Shown: positions 1-8,087 of the stretch, piece after piece
Position numbering within the stretch: position 1 is the first letter of the stretch
Layout of the letters: every line of letters starts with the position of its first letter
Assembly (NCBI RefSeq): GCF_001050475.1
Contig: NZ_CP012034.1
Location: forward strand, 2,046,001-2,110,000
DNA from: Companilactobacillus ginsenosidimutans
Lineage (GTDB): Bacteria; Bacillota; Bacilli; Lactobacillales; Lactobacillaceae
Length of the DNA stretch: 64,000 nt
Reading direction: 5' to 3'
Position numbers and translations under genes: made by a program
The notes under the pieces: generated by a model
Told to the model about the DNA's origin: nothing
Database searches by the model: none
What the model saw: the letters and a program-made list of their open reading frames with translations, nothing else

Positions 1-455
1 AAGCCTAATGGTTCAATGAGTCCGTTAACGTTATACTTCTTCAAAACTTTTGAATATTCTTTGACGTTAGCAATTGCCTCTGATTTCTTTTCTTCGGCAC
101 TTCTTGTGTCGTCAGTTGATCTGACAGGGCAGAAGACAAAGTTCTTAAGGCCCAAGTCCTTGGTCATTTCAAGCATTTCAGTTAGGCTCTTAATATTTTC
201 ATCAACCATGCTTCGTTTGTCCATGTTACCGATAGCATTAATAGTTTCGATACTTACATTATTTTTTTGTAGACCAGCTTTGACATCAGCATTACTCATG
301 TTGTCCATGATCGAACTATTGTCAGGAGCGCCATACAAGTCATTACGGAGTTCAATGTTTTTAACACCCAATGAACTAATTAAGTCTAAAGTTTTATCAA
401 GCTTAATTCCGGGAGCGGCTTTTCTGTTTAAACAAAATCTTTCGGTTGAAATCAT
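1..455 (-). CDS. TIM-barrel sugar phosphate isomerase/epimerase, C-terminus cut by window edge
   Basis: The reading frame runs on the minus strand from an ATG at 453-455, behind an AGGAGGAT ribosome site at 461-468, out of the left edge of the window. The first ~150 residues include ISSLGVKNIELRND and the strand-like segments NVSIETINAIG and LKNFVFCPV, a pattern typical of xylose-isomerase-like/AP-endonuclease-2-like TIM barrels (IolE/IolH/IolI type). Such enzymes isomerise or epimerise keto-sugars or inosose. It is the last visible gene of a minus-strand run with a second TIM-barrel enzyme and a Gfo/Idh/MocA dehydrogenase, so a role in inositol or rare-sugar catabolism is inferred. The metal-binding half of the protein is outside the window, so the substrate cannot be judged. 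Confidence 0.75.
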   Translation of the reverse strand, partial: MISTERFCLNRKAAPGIKLDKTLDLISSLGVKNIELRNDLYGAPDNSSIMDNMSNADVKAGLQKNNVSIETINAIGNMDKRSMVDENIKSLTEMLEMTKDLGLKNFVFCPVRSTDDTRSAEEKKSEAIANVKEYSKVLKKYNVNGLIEPLG

Positions 456-502
456 GTAAAATCCTCCTTAAATTTTTTTAAGTTGTACACAAGGAAATTA
501 TT

Positions 503-1366
503 CTAGAGTCCTAAACCTTTTTTGATTGATGGTAATGTCTTTTCGTTTGACCAATCAACTTTGTCAGGCCATGCGAAAACATTATTCGTCACGATTCCGT
601 CAAAATTAATGTCCTTCAAAGCTTTATACATTGCAGGGAAGTCAACTTCACCTTCACCAGGATTTAAGTGTTGGTGAATTGTTACTGGTGCCCCGGGTGG
701 GTTGATGATATAACGTAATCCAAAGTTGCTCTTAAAGTTAAGAGTGTCGGCAATTAGGATGTGTGTTAAGACGTCTGCACTGTCGTGGATTTGTTTAGTT
801 ACGTCACCAATTCCTCCATCTGAGTAGAAGGCGTGGGCTGAACACCATACTTGAGAAACCCAATCTTTATCCAATGAGCGAATCAATTTGGCAGCTTCGT
901 TGCTTGATTCAATAAAGTCGTTAGGGTGTGCTTGAATTTCTAGTTTGATATGGTTCTTTTCAAAGTCAGGAATTAATTCTTCCATTGACTTGTACCATTG
1001 ACCTTCTGAGGCCACTGGGTTTTGCTTGTCGCCTGAGAATTCAGTGTTGAGTGTATCAACACCAAGCTCAGAGGTAATTTCGATTGTCCGACGCATATTG
1101 CGAACGGCTGCTTGTCTTTCTTGTTCATCTGGTGATGACCATTGTTGAACAGGCAAGACTGACGAAAGTTCTACACCAGCATCAGATAGCCATTTCTTAA
1201 CATTTTTAATCATTTCTGAATTTACTTTAGGATACTGATAGAACCAGATAAAGTCTGAGCGAGGAGACAATTCGATGTATTTGTATCCTAAGCGAGCGGT
1301 TTTTTCAATCATGTCGTGAAATGAAGTATTATCACGAAACATGGATGGATCATAAGCTAATTTCAT
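503..1366 (-). CDS. Sugar phosphate isomerase/epimerase (IolH-like TIM barrel)
   Basis: The 287-residue protein belongs to the xylose-isomerase-like TIM-barrel superfamily. Likely divalent-metal ligands are visible at the ends of successive strands: E109 (NTEFSGD), E143 and H147 (LEIQAHPND), H178 (CSAHAF), and E238/E240 near HLNPGEGEVDF. The GEGEVDF motif and length match IolH-like proteins and sugar phosphate isomerases. It lies 19 bp downstream of the dehydrogenase gene and 47 bp upstream of a second TIM-barrel gene, so all three are probably one operon. The two epimerases are clearly different in sequence and are not a simple duplication. Inositol, inosose or another polyol-derived keto-sugar are the likely substrates; the exact reaction is not decided by sequence. 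Confidence 0.8.
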   Translation of the reverse strand: MKLAYDPSMFRDNTSFHDMIEKTARLGYKYIELSPRSDFIWFYQYPKVNSEMIKNVKKWLSDAGVELSSVLPVQQWSSPDEQERQAAVRNMRRTIEITSELGVDTLNTEFSGDKQNPVASEGQWYKSMEELIPDFEKNHIKLEIQAHPNDFIESSNEAAKLIRSLDKDWVSQVWCSAHAFYSDGGIGDVTKQIHDSADVLTHILIADTLNFKSNFGLRYIINPPGAPVTIHQHLNPGEGEVDFPAMYKALKDINFDGIVTNNVFAWPDKVDWSNEKTLPSIKKGLGL

Positions 1367-1385
1367 AAAAAATCTACCTCCTCAA

Positions 1386-2426
1386 TTAAGCATTTTGTGT
1401 AACTTTATCTTCATAAATTGCTGGTTTGTTATCAGGTAACTTGATGGCAACTCTTTCAGCATTGTTATCACGTGATTTAGCTAAGGCATCACATGTAACC
1501 ATTGCTACTAAGCCATCCCATGATGAAGGACCAGTAACTTTGTTTTGTTGTACGTCATTTACCCAGTGTTGTAATTCGTTGTCATAAGCTGTCTTGAAAC
1601 GTTCTGTACAGTCGACTGGAATCTTTGTTTGATTCTTTAATGTATTTGTTTTAACTGATGTTACTGAAGGTGTTCCTAAACGAACGATTCCGTCTTCACA
1701 AACAACCTCACAGTTGATATCGTAACCAATTTGATCGTTAACGAAGACTTCCAAATCGATGTGAACACCTGATTTAGTATCCAAAGTGATAATTTGTGGA
1801 TCGTGTAACTTGGAGTGTGTGTATTTAGTTTGTTTCTTAGGAAGGAATGTTGTACCTGATTCGTAATCCTCACCAAGTAACCAGTGCAATACATCAGCTT
1901 CGTGGATGGCTGTTTCAATGATTGACATTGATGTGTCATATGTTTCATCAACAGAAACATTTCTATGTGTAGCATGGATTAGTAATGGCTCACCATATTC
2001 GTTAGCGTCAATTTCTTTCTTCATTTCCATGTAGCCTGGGTCGTAACGACGCATGAATCCAACTTGAACTAATCTCTTTCCACCTTTAACTTCGGCGTCA
2101 ATAATCTTTTGACATCCAGCGGCTGTTAATGTTAATGGCTTTTCACAGAATACAAACTTTCCAACTTCAATTGCGTGAATAACAAATTGTTCGTGTGTTT
2201 CGTGAGGACGAGTAACAACCATGATTGCATCAATATCTGGTGAATCAATTAAGTCGATACCATTGTCGAAAACTTTTGCTCCATATTCCTTAGCATATTT
2301 TTCTGCAAGATCCTTTTTAAGGTCACAAACACCTGCTAGTTTTGCTCCGTTAATTCTTTGAGCAACTCTCTTTACGTGGTCAGAACCCATAAATCCGAGT
2401 CCGATAATACCGATATTTAAAGTCAT
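1386..2426 (-). CDS. Gfo/Idh/MocA family NAD(P)-dependent dehydrogenase (inositol 2-dehydrogenase-like)
   Basis: The 346-residue protein has an N-terminal Rossmann fold (GLGFMGS at residues 9-15), the family EKP motif at 95-97 whose lysine is catalytic, and an AIHEADVLHW segment (H175, D178, H181) typical of IolG-like inositol and scyllo-inositol dehydrogenases. It would oxidise a polyol or sugar hydroxyl to a ketone, feeding the TIM-barrel isomerases encoded just downstream. It is the first gene of the minus-strand operon, with an AGGAGG site directly upstream of the ATG at 2424-2426. The divergent AraC genes start about 270 bp away, across a region carrying a long inverted repeat. Substrate could be myo-inositol, scyllo-inositol or another sugar. 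Confidence 0.85.
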   Translation of the reverse strand: MTLNIGIIGLGFMGSDHVKRVAQRINGAKLAGVCDLKKDLAEKYAKEYGAKVFDNGIDLIDSPDIDAIMVVTRPHETHEQFVIHAIEVGKFVFCEKPLTLTAAGCQKIIDAEVKGGKRLVQVGFMRRYDPGYMEMKKEIDANEYGEPLLIHATHRNVSVDETYDTSMSIIETAIHEADVLHWLLGEDYESGTTFLPKKQTKYTHSKLHDPQIITLDTKSGVHIDLEVFVNDQIGYDINCEVVCEDGIVRLGTPSVTSVKTNTLKNQTKIPVDCTERFKTAYDNELQHWVNDVQQNKVTGPSSWDGLVAMVTCDALAKSRDNNAERVAIKLPDNKPAIYEDKVTQNA

Positions 2427-2490
2427 AATGAAACCTCCTGTTTTGTTTGGATAACTTGATTACATGACTGAGAATACTGCCTATGTGAAA

Positions 2491-2535
2491 ATGGTTCAAT
2501 GTACAATTCGATTTAAAAATTGTATATTTGACCAT
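2491..2535. promoter_or_regulatory. Long imperfect inverted repeat, candidate AraC operator
   Basis: Two 17-bp arms (2491-2507 and 2519-2535) match as reverse complements at 14 of 17 positions, separated by 11 bp. The arms begin ATGGT and end TACAAT. The repeat sits between the divergent dehydrogenase operon and the first AraC gene. Half-sites of this size suit a dimeric AraC-type regulator; binding is inference. Confidence 0.45.
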
Positions 2536-2693
2536 AAAATAGAATTGCTTAAGTTACTGTATAAATGGCAATATACTGATATAATAGCGTTTTCAATTGT
2601 AAAATCGGGTAGGAAAATATATCTACTTATTTTGCCAAAAAATCTAACGTTTTCTTAAGATTGATATATAATGAACATATGAGGTGAGCAAAT

Positions 2694-3578
2694 ATGATGG
2701 ATGATTTTTCGCAATATTTTCCTGTAAATGAGCAAGGAAAAGAGTGCTTACGCGGTATTTATTTCAATAATCCTTCTAATAAGGCCAAAAAAATATATTA
2801 CTATCCTCTTTGGGGTGCCGAATATAAAGTTTCATATCCTTATAGTATCGACAGAAATTATATGAATTCTTTTTTGGTTATGTATATTCAGGACGGCGAG
2901 CTGTCAGTCAAATTTCCTAACGATGAAACGAGAATCGCCAAAAAAGGCTCGGTCGTTATTTTAGACTGTAAAGAAAGAAATAGATATTTTACTAGTACTA
3001 ATTGCCACTTCACGTTTTTCCACTTTAATGGGAATCAAGCTCAGTTCCTATATGATTACATAACCTCAGATGGATCCAATATCTTCACAGCTAATAAAGA
3101 TATTGAGAATAATATTTATGAAATTTTTGAAGTTTTCAGATCACAAATAATTTCTGATCGTGAGGAAACGTATTCGGATTTGATATACAAGTTTTTAATT
3201 AATTTGAGTAATACTTCTAGTGTGGTTCAAATTGATAAGTCGACCTTGCACCAAACTCCCAAACTTGTAGAGGACGCACTTCATTATATTGATGATCATT
3301 TTGATGAGAAGCTTACGACTGCAGATATTTGTCGATATTTAGGCGTTAGTTCGTCTTTACTGGCAAAAGATTTTAGAACGTATACGAATAATAGTATTCA
3401 CCAATACATAATTTCCGTCAGAGTTATTCATAGTCAACGGCTACTGACCACACAACCAGATATGAGTGTTGCCGAAATTGCGGCAACATGTGGATTCAAT
3501 GACACATCACATCTAACAAAGATTTTTAAATCTGAGATTGGTATGACGCCAAGTAAATTCAAGAAAATGTGTTTCTAA
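2694..3578 (+). CDS. AraC family transcriptional regulator (cupin plus double HTH)
   Basis: The 294-residue protein has an N-terminal cupin-like sensory domain (about residues 50-110, with GELSVKFPNDE and KGSVVILD) and a C-terminal AraC DNA-binding domain (about 190-290). The second HTH is clear: MSVAEIAATCGFNDTSHLTK followed by FKSEIGMTPSKFKK. A GAGGTGA ribosome site precedes the ATG and a TATAAT box lies at 2667-2672. It is transcribed away from the sugar epimerase/dehydrogenase operon and is followed after a few bases by a second AraC gene. The arrangement suggests it senses the substrate of that operon and activates it. Confidence 0.88.
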   Translation: MMDDFSQYFPVNEQGKECLRGIYFNNPSNKAKKIYYYPLWGAEYKVSYPYSIDRNYMNSFLVMYIQDGELSVKFPNDETRIAKKGSVVILDCKERNRYFTSTNCHFTFFHFNGNQAQFLYDYITSDGSNIFTANKDIENNIYEIFEVFRSQIISDREETYSDLIYKFLINLSNTSSVVQIDKSTLHQTPKLVEDALHYIDDHFDEKLTTADICRYLGVSSSLLAKDFRTYTNNSIHQYIISVRVIHSQRLLTTQPDMSVAEIAATCGFNDTSHLTKIFKSEIGMTPSKFKKMCF

Positions 3579-3592
3579 AATAGGTGACAAAT

Positions 3593-4489
3593 ATGGAATA
3601 TAGTAATGTTTGTTTTTCAAAAGTTGTATTGAATAAGATTATTAAGAATATCAACTTTCAAGAAGCTAAACTTGATATTCCTTATTGGGGAGCATTGGAG
3701 CACCATTTTGGTACCCAGAATCATACCCATTATTTTTTTGAAGTCACTTTGATAACTAACGGAGACGGAACTTATTATGAACATGATAAGGAGTATCCAC
3801 TTCACAAAAATTCTTTGATTTTCACTCATCCAAAGACTGTCCACAGAATGGATAGTGAGTCGGGGATGAGTTTGGTTTATTTTTCATTTGTTCCAAAGAT
3901 AATAAATGGCTGGGATTTGTATTCATTAAATTGCCAAACGCCAGTGATTAATCTATCTGATACAGACCCAATAACCTTGACTTGGGAAGCATTGCTAAAT
4001 TTGACCTTGGTGTACGACGAGAATGACGATATGAGTGCTGTATCTATGCAAACGTTATCTGACTCGGTATGTCAGCTGGTAATTGATCGTGAGAACAATG
4101 GGCAACGAATTTCTGATAAGTTAGTGGCCGTGACAAATCAGACTGAATTATTACGCAATATCAAAAAATATATTAGGGAAAATATTTCAGAACAATTATC
4201 GATTGATAAGATTGCTGAAGAATTTTTTACTTCTCGACGTCAAATTTTTCGACTATTTAAACAATTTGAACCATATACTTGTAATGATTTTATTCAGCAA
4301 ACAAGAATTGAATACGCCGCTAATTTACTAAGTGATTCAACCATGTCGGTTACGGACATTTCTAGGAAGGTTGGATTCAATTCAATTCACTATTTTTCAA
4401 CGGTATTTACTAAGAAAATGCGTGATACGCCACAAAGATTTCGCTTGCTATACAGCAATGCACAAATAAAAGAGTTCGGATCAAATTAA
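3593..4489 (+). CDS. AraC family transcriptional regulator, second of a tandem pair
   Basis: The product is about 298 residues if translated from the ATG at 3593. An upstream GTG at 3584 is also in frame, but it lies inside the AGGTG sequence (3582-3586) that best serves as ribosome site for the ATG. The N-terminus has a cupin-like domain (HHFGTQNHTHYFFEV, then PKTVHRM). The C-terminal double HTH includes LSIDKIAEEFFTSRRQIFRLF and MSVTDISRKVGFNSIHYFST. It follows the first AraC gene by 14 bp and the pair is probably co-transcribed. The two are similar in architecture but diverged in sequence, so they may sense different ligands or form a cascade. The stop codon lies inside the terminator hairpin. 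Confidence 0.86.
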   Translation: MEYSNVCFSKVVLNKIIKNINFQEAKLDIPYWGALEHHFGTQNHTHYFFEVTLITNGDGTYYEHDKEYPLHKNSLIFTHPKTVHRMDSESGMSLVYFSFVPKIINGWDLYSLNCQTPVINLSDTDPITLTWEALLNLTLVYDENDDMSAVSMQTLSDSVCQLVIDRENNGQRISDKLVAVTNQTELLRNIKKYIRENISEQLSIDKIAEEFFTSRRQIFRLFKQFEPYTCNDFIQQTRIEYAANLLSDSTMSVTDISRKVGFNSIHYFSTVFTKKMRDTPQRFRLLYSNAQIKEFGSN

Positions 4490-4503
4490 TGATCCGAACT
4501 CTT
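4471..4503. terminator. Bidirectional terminator between AraC pair and DMT transporter gene
   Basis: Arms AGAGTTCGGATC and GATCCGAACTCT flank a short AT loop that contains the AraC stop codon. A T-run follows on the plus strand. It separates convergent genes. Confidence 0.85.
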
Positions 4504-4507
4504 TTTC

Positions 4508-5443
4508 TTAGTAAAGTCTTATCATCACAACACCAAGTATCATGACGAGCAAACTTAATATTTGAATAATTGTAATTGGATTTTTCTTGGATTCCAAAAT
4601 TCCAAATTGGTCGATTATCAAACTTCCGGTTGTAACACCAACTAAGATGATAACTACAGCTAATCCTGTTCCGACAATGGGAACGATGTAGGCATTACCA
4701 AGGACGCAAAATGCTCCAATGATTCCACCAGTCCACATCCACCAAGGATTTCCACCAGCAGCTTTTTCTAACTTCAATGGGGGATGCAAGATTAATACAA
4801 TTATGAATAAAGTGATTGTCCCTCCAAAAAATGATAAGAAAGCAGATTTCAAACTTGATTCAACGACCGTACCAACGTGTCCATTAATAGCAGTTTGAGT
4901 GGCACTAAACATACCAGCAACGATACCAAGTAAACGCCACAACATCAAACCTTTAGCATGGTGCTGTTTCTTTTTTAATTTTCTTTCGGTCAGGTAAGTA
5001 TTTAGCGCAACTGCACCAAAGACACCCGCAACAACTAGCAAAGCACCGATAGCTCTTATCCAAGTGAATGGCTGATGCATGGAGCCGAATAGAGCAAAAT
5101 TATCAATCAATAATCCCATCATTATTTGTCCCAAAATGGGCATAATGGCAGTCTGAACACTACCTAGATTTGGGAACAACAAAATATTTGAGGTTAAATA
5201 AATAACCCCAAAAGCTCCACCAATCCAAAACCAGATTGGTTGTGTATGGAATAATTCACTCGGAAACAGTGCCATTGTGTGATAAATGGAAAAGTTAAAC
5301 AATGCGAGCAAAATTGTCCCTGTTCCAAAGGAAAAGAGTGAAGCTAGATAAGGCGAGCCTATGGAAACTTTCAATCTAGAATTTATACTAGTTTGAATAG
5401 GTTGCCAAATACCGATTATCAAACCAACTAAAACAGCAATCAT
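4508..5443 (-). CDS. DMT family transporter of the YdcZ (DUF606) type
   Basis: This is a 311-residue, highly hydrophobic protein with about ten predicted membrane segments in two repeated halves. Each half carries a signature typical of YdcZ/DUF606 proteins: IGIWQPIQTSINSRL near residue 10 and AGMFSATQTAINGHVG near 185, followed by SLFSFGTG and SFFGGTI. The duplication of the ~150-residue unit is seen directly. Substrates of this branch are mostly unknown. It converges on the AraC pair with a shared terminator. Its 5' end is unusual: a class A structured element begins only 43 bp upstream of the start codon (5487-5678). Confidence 0.8.
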   Translation of the reverse strand: MIAVLVGLIIGIWQPIQTSINSRLKVSIGSPYLASLFSFGTGTILLALFNFSIYHTMALFPSELFHTQPIWFWIGGAFGVIYLTSNILLFPNLGSVQTAIMPILGQIMMGLLIDNFALFGSMHQPFTWIRAIGALLVVAGVFGAVALNTYLTERKLKKKQHHAKGLMLWRLLGIVAGMFSATQTAINGHVGTVVESSLKSAFLSFFGGTITLFIIVLILHPPLKLEKAAGGNPWWMWTGGIIGAFCVLGNAYIVPIVGTGLAVVIILVGVTTGSLIIDQFGILESKKNPITIIQILSLLVMILGVVMIRLY

Positions 5444-5486
5444 AATAAAATCCCCGTGTATATATTGTGTTGTATTTGCTAAACAT

Positions 5487-5678
5487 GCCGTCTCCAGAGC
5501 TGGAAAATATTTTTTTGGCTGTGCGGGACGGCCCGAGCCAAAGTGCGGCCTCGGCCCTAGGTTTGAAGCCTTGTATAGTTCGACAAGTCTCCAAACTCGC
5601 CCGGTGTAATAAGCACGGAAGAATCGTCCGTGCTTATTACACTTTCACTGCCAAAAAATATTTTCCAGCTCTTCCGAC
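5487..5678 (+). repeat. Structured intergenic element, class A copy 1
   Basis: The outer stem pairs 5496-5519 with 5650-5672 (AGAGCTGGAAAATAT and its complement). Inside are three hairpins: GGCC(c)GAG with CTCGGCC around a CCAAAGTGCGG-type loop; GTTTG-A-AG...CT-CAAAC; and a perfect 15-bp stem GTGTAATAAGCACGG with its complement. The left end is GCCGTCTCC and the right end TTCCGAC. TTTCACTGC precedes the right arm. It lies 43 bp upstream of the DMT transporter start, so it is either transcribed in the leader or holds or displaces the promoter. Confidence 0.85.
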
Positions 5679-5798
5679 TGATACTCAATCTTATTCGAAT
5701 GTAACAACATCCAATTCATTGATGTTCCAAGTTTGAAGCATGTCAAAAGAGCCCAAGAGTAACAAGCATAAAATACTAAGTACTTTAATTATACAGTT

Positions 5799-5813
5799 TT
5801 GAAAACGCTTTTA
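5799..5813. promoter_or_regulatory. Candidate catabolite-responsive element (cre)
   Basis: TTGAAAACGCTTTTA differs from the consensus WTGNAARCGNWWNCA at one position. It lies between the class A and class B elements, upstream of the minus-strand DMT transporter. CcpA binding is an inference. Confidence 0.35.
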
Positions 5814-5973
5814 TATGTATAAAACGTCAAGAGTTTTGTAAAATCCAAAATTTTGGAGAAAAATAGGCTGGAACAAATTAATGTTCCAGCCTATGAAATT
5901 ATATTTAACAGTAAAACTATGCTTAACAATAAAATTATACCTATTTTAGATAAGAAGATTCTATCTAGACGGA

Positions 5974-6126
5974 GAAGAAAAATAGATTTGGCCTCAGTAC
6001 TGAGATTTGAGTTAGTTGGGGAATTGTCCCAACTTACCTCAAAGGCCGAGTTTGGAAACATCTCGTACTTTGAGATGGTTTCAAATCGTGCCCAGTACGT
6101 TCCAGGCCTAAAATCTATTTTTCTTC
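5974..6126 (+). repeat. Structured intergenic element, class B copy 1
   Basis: The outer stem pairs GAAGAAAAATAGATTT (5974-5989) with AAATCTATTTTTCTTC (6111-6126) and continues inward as GGCCT/AGGCC. Within it are a hairpin TTGAG...GTTGGG/CCCAAC...CTCAA and a second hairpin with GTTTGGAAACATCTC opposite GAGATGGTTTCAAA. It closely resembles the minus-strand copy at 18633-18785 outside the arms. It abuts the 3' end of argD. Confidence 0.82.
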
Positions 6127-6146
6127 GTAGTCGGAATCAAAGATCA

Positions 6147-7280
6147 CTAATTATCTAAAACTGACTTAATTAACCCAATACCTTTTGTAATATTAGACTC
6201 ATCCATTATCAAAGGAGGTAACAATCTCAACGTATTGTGTTTAGCCGAAATAGTAAGCAATCCAGCATCTTGGAGTTGACCAATTACATCGCCAACAGGT
6301 ACTTTTTCGTCCAAATGAATTCCGACCATAAATCCTAATCCAGTAATACTTGTAACCACTGGTAAAGGTTTGATCTCAGTATTCAATTTTTCCCAAAGTA
6401 GCTTGGACTTTGCTTGTACTTCTTTCAAGAAATCAGGAGTGAGTTGTTCCAGAACTCCACTTGCGGCTGCCATTGATAGTTTATTACCACCGAAAGTCGT
6501 GCCATGAGTTCCTGGTCCAAAAGCGCTCGCTAATTTCTTGTTACCAATCATTGCTCCGATTGGTGTTCCGTTCCCTAAAGCCTTAGCTGAAGTAACTATG
6601 TCTGGATCTAAATCGAATTGTTCATAAGCGAATTTTGTACCTGTACGACCAATTCCAGTTTGGACTTCGTCGATAATTAAGAGTACATCGTTTTCTTTAC
6701 ATGCTTTTTGAACGTCTGCTAACCATGATTTGTCAGCTACAACGACTCCACCTTCACCTTGAATAACTTCCAGGATTACGGCAGCTAAATCGGAAGTGAT
6801 TTTCGAAATAGCTTTTTCGTCATTATAATCAGCAAATTTAACGTCTGGTACTAGTGGGGTGAATCCTACTCGAATATCAGGATTGCCGGTTAGCGACATT
6901 GATCCGTAGGTACGTCCATGGAATCCATTGTTAAAAGCTAAGACGGTTGTTTTGCCACTGTATTTACGTGCTAATTTGAAGGCTGCTTCGTTAGCTTCAG
7001 TACCTGAGTTACAGAAGAAAGCTAATTGGTCATCGTTTGTTAGTTGGCCAGCAACTTTGTCTTGAATAGCACTTTCGTACAAGTTTGAAGTGTGCCAAAT
7101 TTTCTTAGCTTGGTCTTCAACGTTCTTTTGAATGAGCTCGTTGCTGTAACCAAAGCTACAAACACCAATTCCACTTGTAAAATCTAAATAAGTTTTTCCA
7201 TTATTATCTGTTAAAAATACGTCGTGTCCTTCAACTAAATCGAAGGGGAAACGTGAATATGTTGGGAATACATTTTCCAT
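6147..7280 (-). CDS. argD: Acetylornithine aminotransferase
   Basis: This 377-residue class-III PLP aminotransferase converts N-acetylglutamate semialdehyde to N-acetylornithine, using glutamate as amino donor. Visible landmarks are NSGTEANE (91-98, phosphate/PLP contact), the NNGFHGRT loop (117-123), IIDEVQTGIGRTG with D204, and the Schiff-base lysine K233 in SAKALGNG. Length is normal for ArgD. It is the last gene of the minus-strand argC-J-B-D operon, 20 bp after argB, with a GGAGGCTCAC ribosome site. No terminator is obvious directly after it; the class B element occupies that position. The operon assignment makes ArgD more likely than ornithine or GABA aminotransferase. Confidence 0.93.
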   Translation of the reverse strand: MENVFPTYSRFPFDLVEGHDVFLTDNNGKTYLDFTSGIGVCSFGYSNELIQKNVEDQAKKIWHTSNLYESAIQDKVAGQLTNDDQLAFFCNSGTEANEAAFKLARKYSGKTTVLAFNNGFHGRTYGSMSLTGNPDIRVGFTPLVPDVKFADYNDEKAISKITSDLAAVILEVIQGEGGVVVADKSWLADVQKACKENDVLLIIDEVQTGIGRTGTKFAYEQFDLDPDIVTSAKALGNGTPIGAMIGNKKLASAFGPGTHGTTFGGNKLSMAAASGVLEQLTPDFLKEVQAKSKLLWEKLNTEIKPLPVVTSITGLGFMVGIHLDEKVPVGDVIGQLQDAGLLTISAKHNTLRLLPPLIMDESNITKGIGLIKSVLDN

Positions 7281-7300
7281 AGTGAGCCTCCAGAATTTTT

Positions 7301-8047
7301 TTATACTGTTGTGTTGTATTGAAATTGTGTTCCCGGACGGCCTAAGTCGTTAGTGATAAATGTCTGGTTGACACCGTTTTTCAAAGCTTTGAATGAAGCT
7401 TGAATTTTTGGCATCATACCTGACTTAATAATATCTTTTTGATACAGCTTGTTTGCGTCTGTTTCTGTTAGTTGGGGAACTACTTTGCCGGAGTTCAAAA
7501 CTCCTGGTACATCGGTCAACAGAACCAATGATTCTGCGCCTAATTGAATGGCAATCGTGGCTGCAGCCATGTCAGCGTTGACGTTTAGCCAATGCCCATC
7601 TGCAGTTTGTGCTAGAGGTGCCAAAATACCGATTTGATCTTGTAATTGTTCATTGAGCCAAGTTTTATTGATGTTAGTTACTTGTCCGACTTCACCGTAT
7701 TCTTCTTGGTTTAAATATTTACCTTGGAGTAAGTGATTGTCACTTGCGTTCATGCCGATGACAGGTAATCCGGCATTATTTACAAATTGACAAAGTTTTG
7801 GTTGAACCATTCCGAGAAGAACAGCTTTTGTAATATCCAATGTATCGGAATTTGTAACTCTAATACCATCAATTTTTTTGACTGAGAGGTGCATCTTTTC
7901 ACTCCATTGTGAAATTTGTGGACCTCCACCATGAATAATTAAAATTTGCTTACCTTGCTTCCACCAATCTTTCAATTGAGTAAAGAAAGTTTCTGGCAAT
8001 TGATCACTCGCGTTTCCACCTATTTTAATAACAATTGTTTCCTTCAT
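7301..8047 (-). CDS. argB: N-acetylglutamate kinase
   Basis: The 248-residue amino-acid kinase phosphorylates N-acetylglutamate using ATP, the step before ArgC. The glycine-rich KIGGNASD near residue 8 and IIHGGGPQIS near residue 37 are the ATP/substrate loops; SLVLLTDVPGVL and KSGMMPKIQASFKAL match the conserved C-terminal half. It is on the short side for ArgB, as in other Gram-positive ornithine-cycle pathways. It lies between argJ and argD on the minus strand with a good AGGTGAAAT ribosome site. Key lysines K8 and K215-type positions appear intact. Confidence 0.93.
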   Translation of the reverse strand: MKETIVIKIGGNASDQLPETFFTQLKDWWKQGKQILIIHGGGPQISQWSEKMHLSVKKIDGIRVTNSDTLDITKAVLLGMVQPKLCQFVNNAGLPVIGMNASDNHLLQGKYLNQEEYGEVGQVTNINKTWLNEQLQDQIGILAPLAQTADGHWLNVNADMAAATIAIQLGAESLVLLTDVPGVLNSGKVVPQLTETDANKLYQKDIIKSGMMPKIQASFKALKNGVNQTFITNDLGRPGTQFQYNTTV

Positions 8048-8087
8048 AATATTTCACCTCATACTTAAATTTTTGTTCGAAAGTTGA

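Noticed and set aside
2464..2658. 64-codon frame between the sugar operon and AraC gene
   Set aside because: It crosses the inverted repeat and promoter region and has no ribosome site.
5467..5736. Open frames running through the structured elements (also 5853-6158, 18157-18790, 19149-19430, 61991-62176)
   Set aside because: They read through complementary arms of the repeats, have no matching frame in sister copies, lack ribosome sites and resemble no protein. They are by-products of GC-rich stems without stops.
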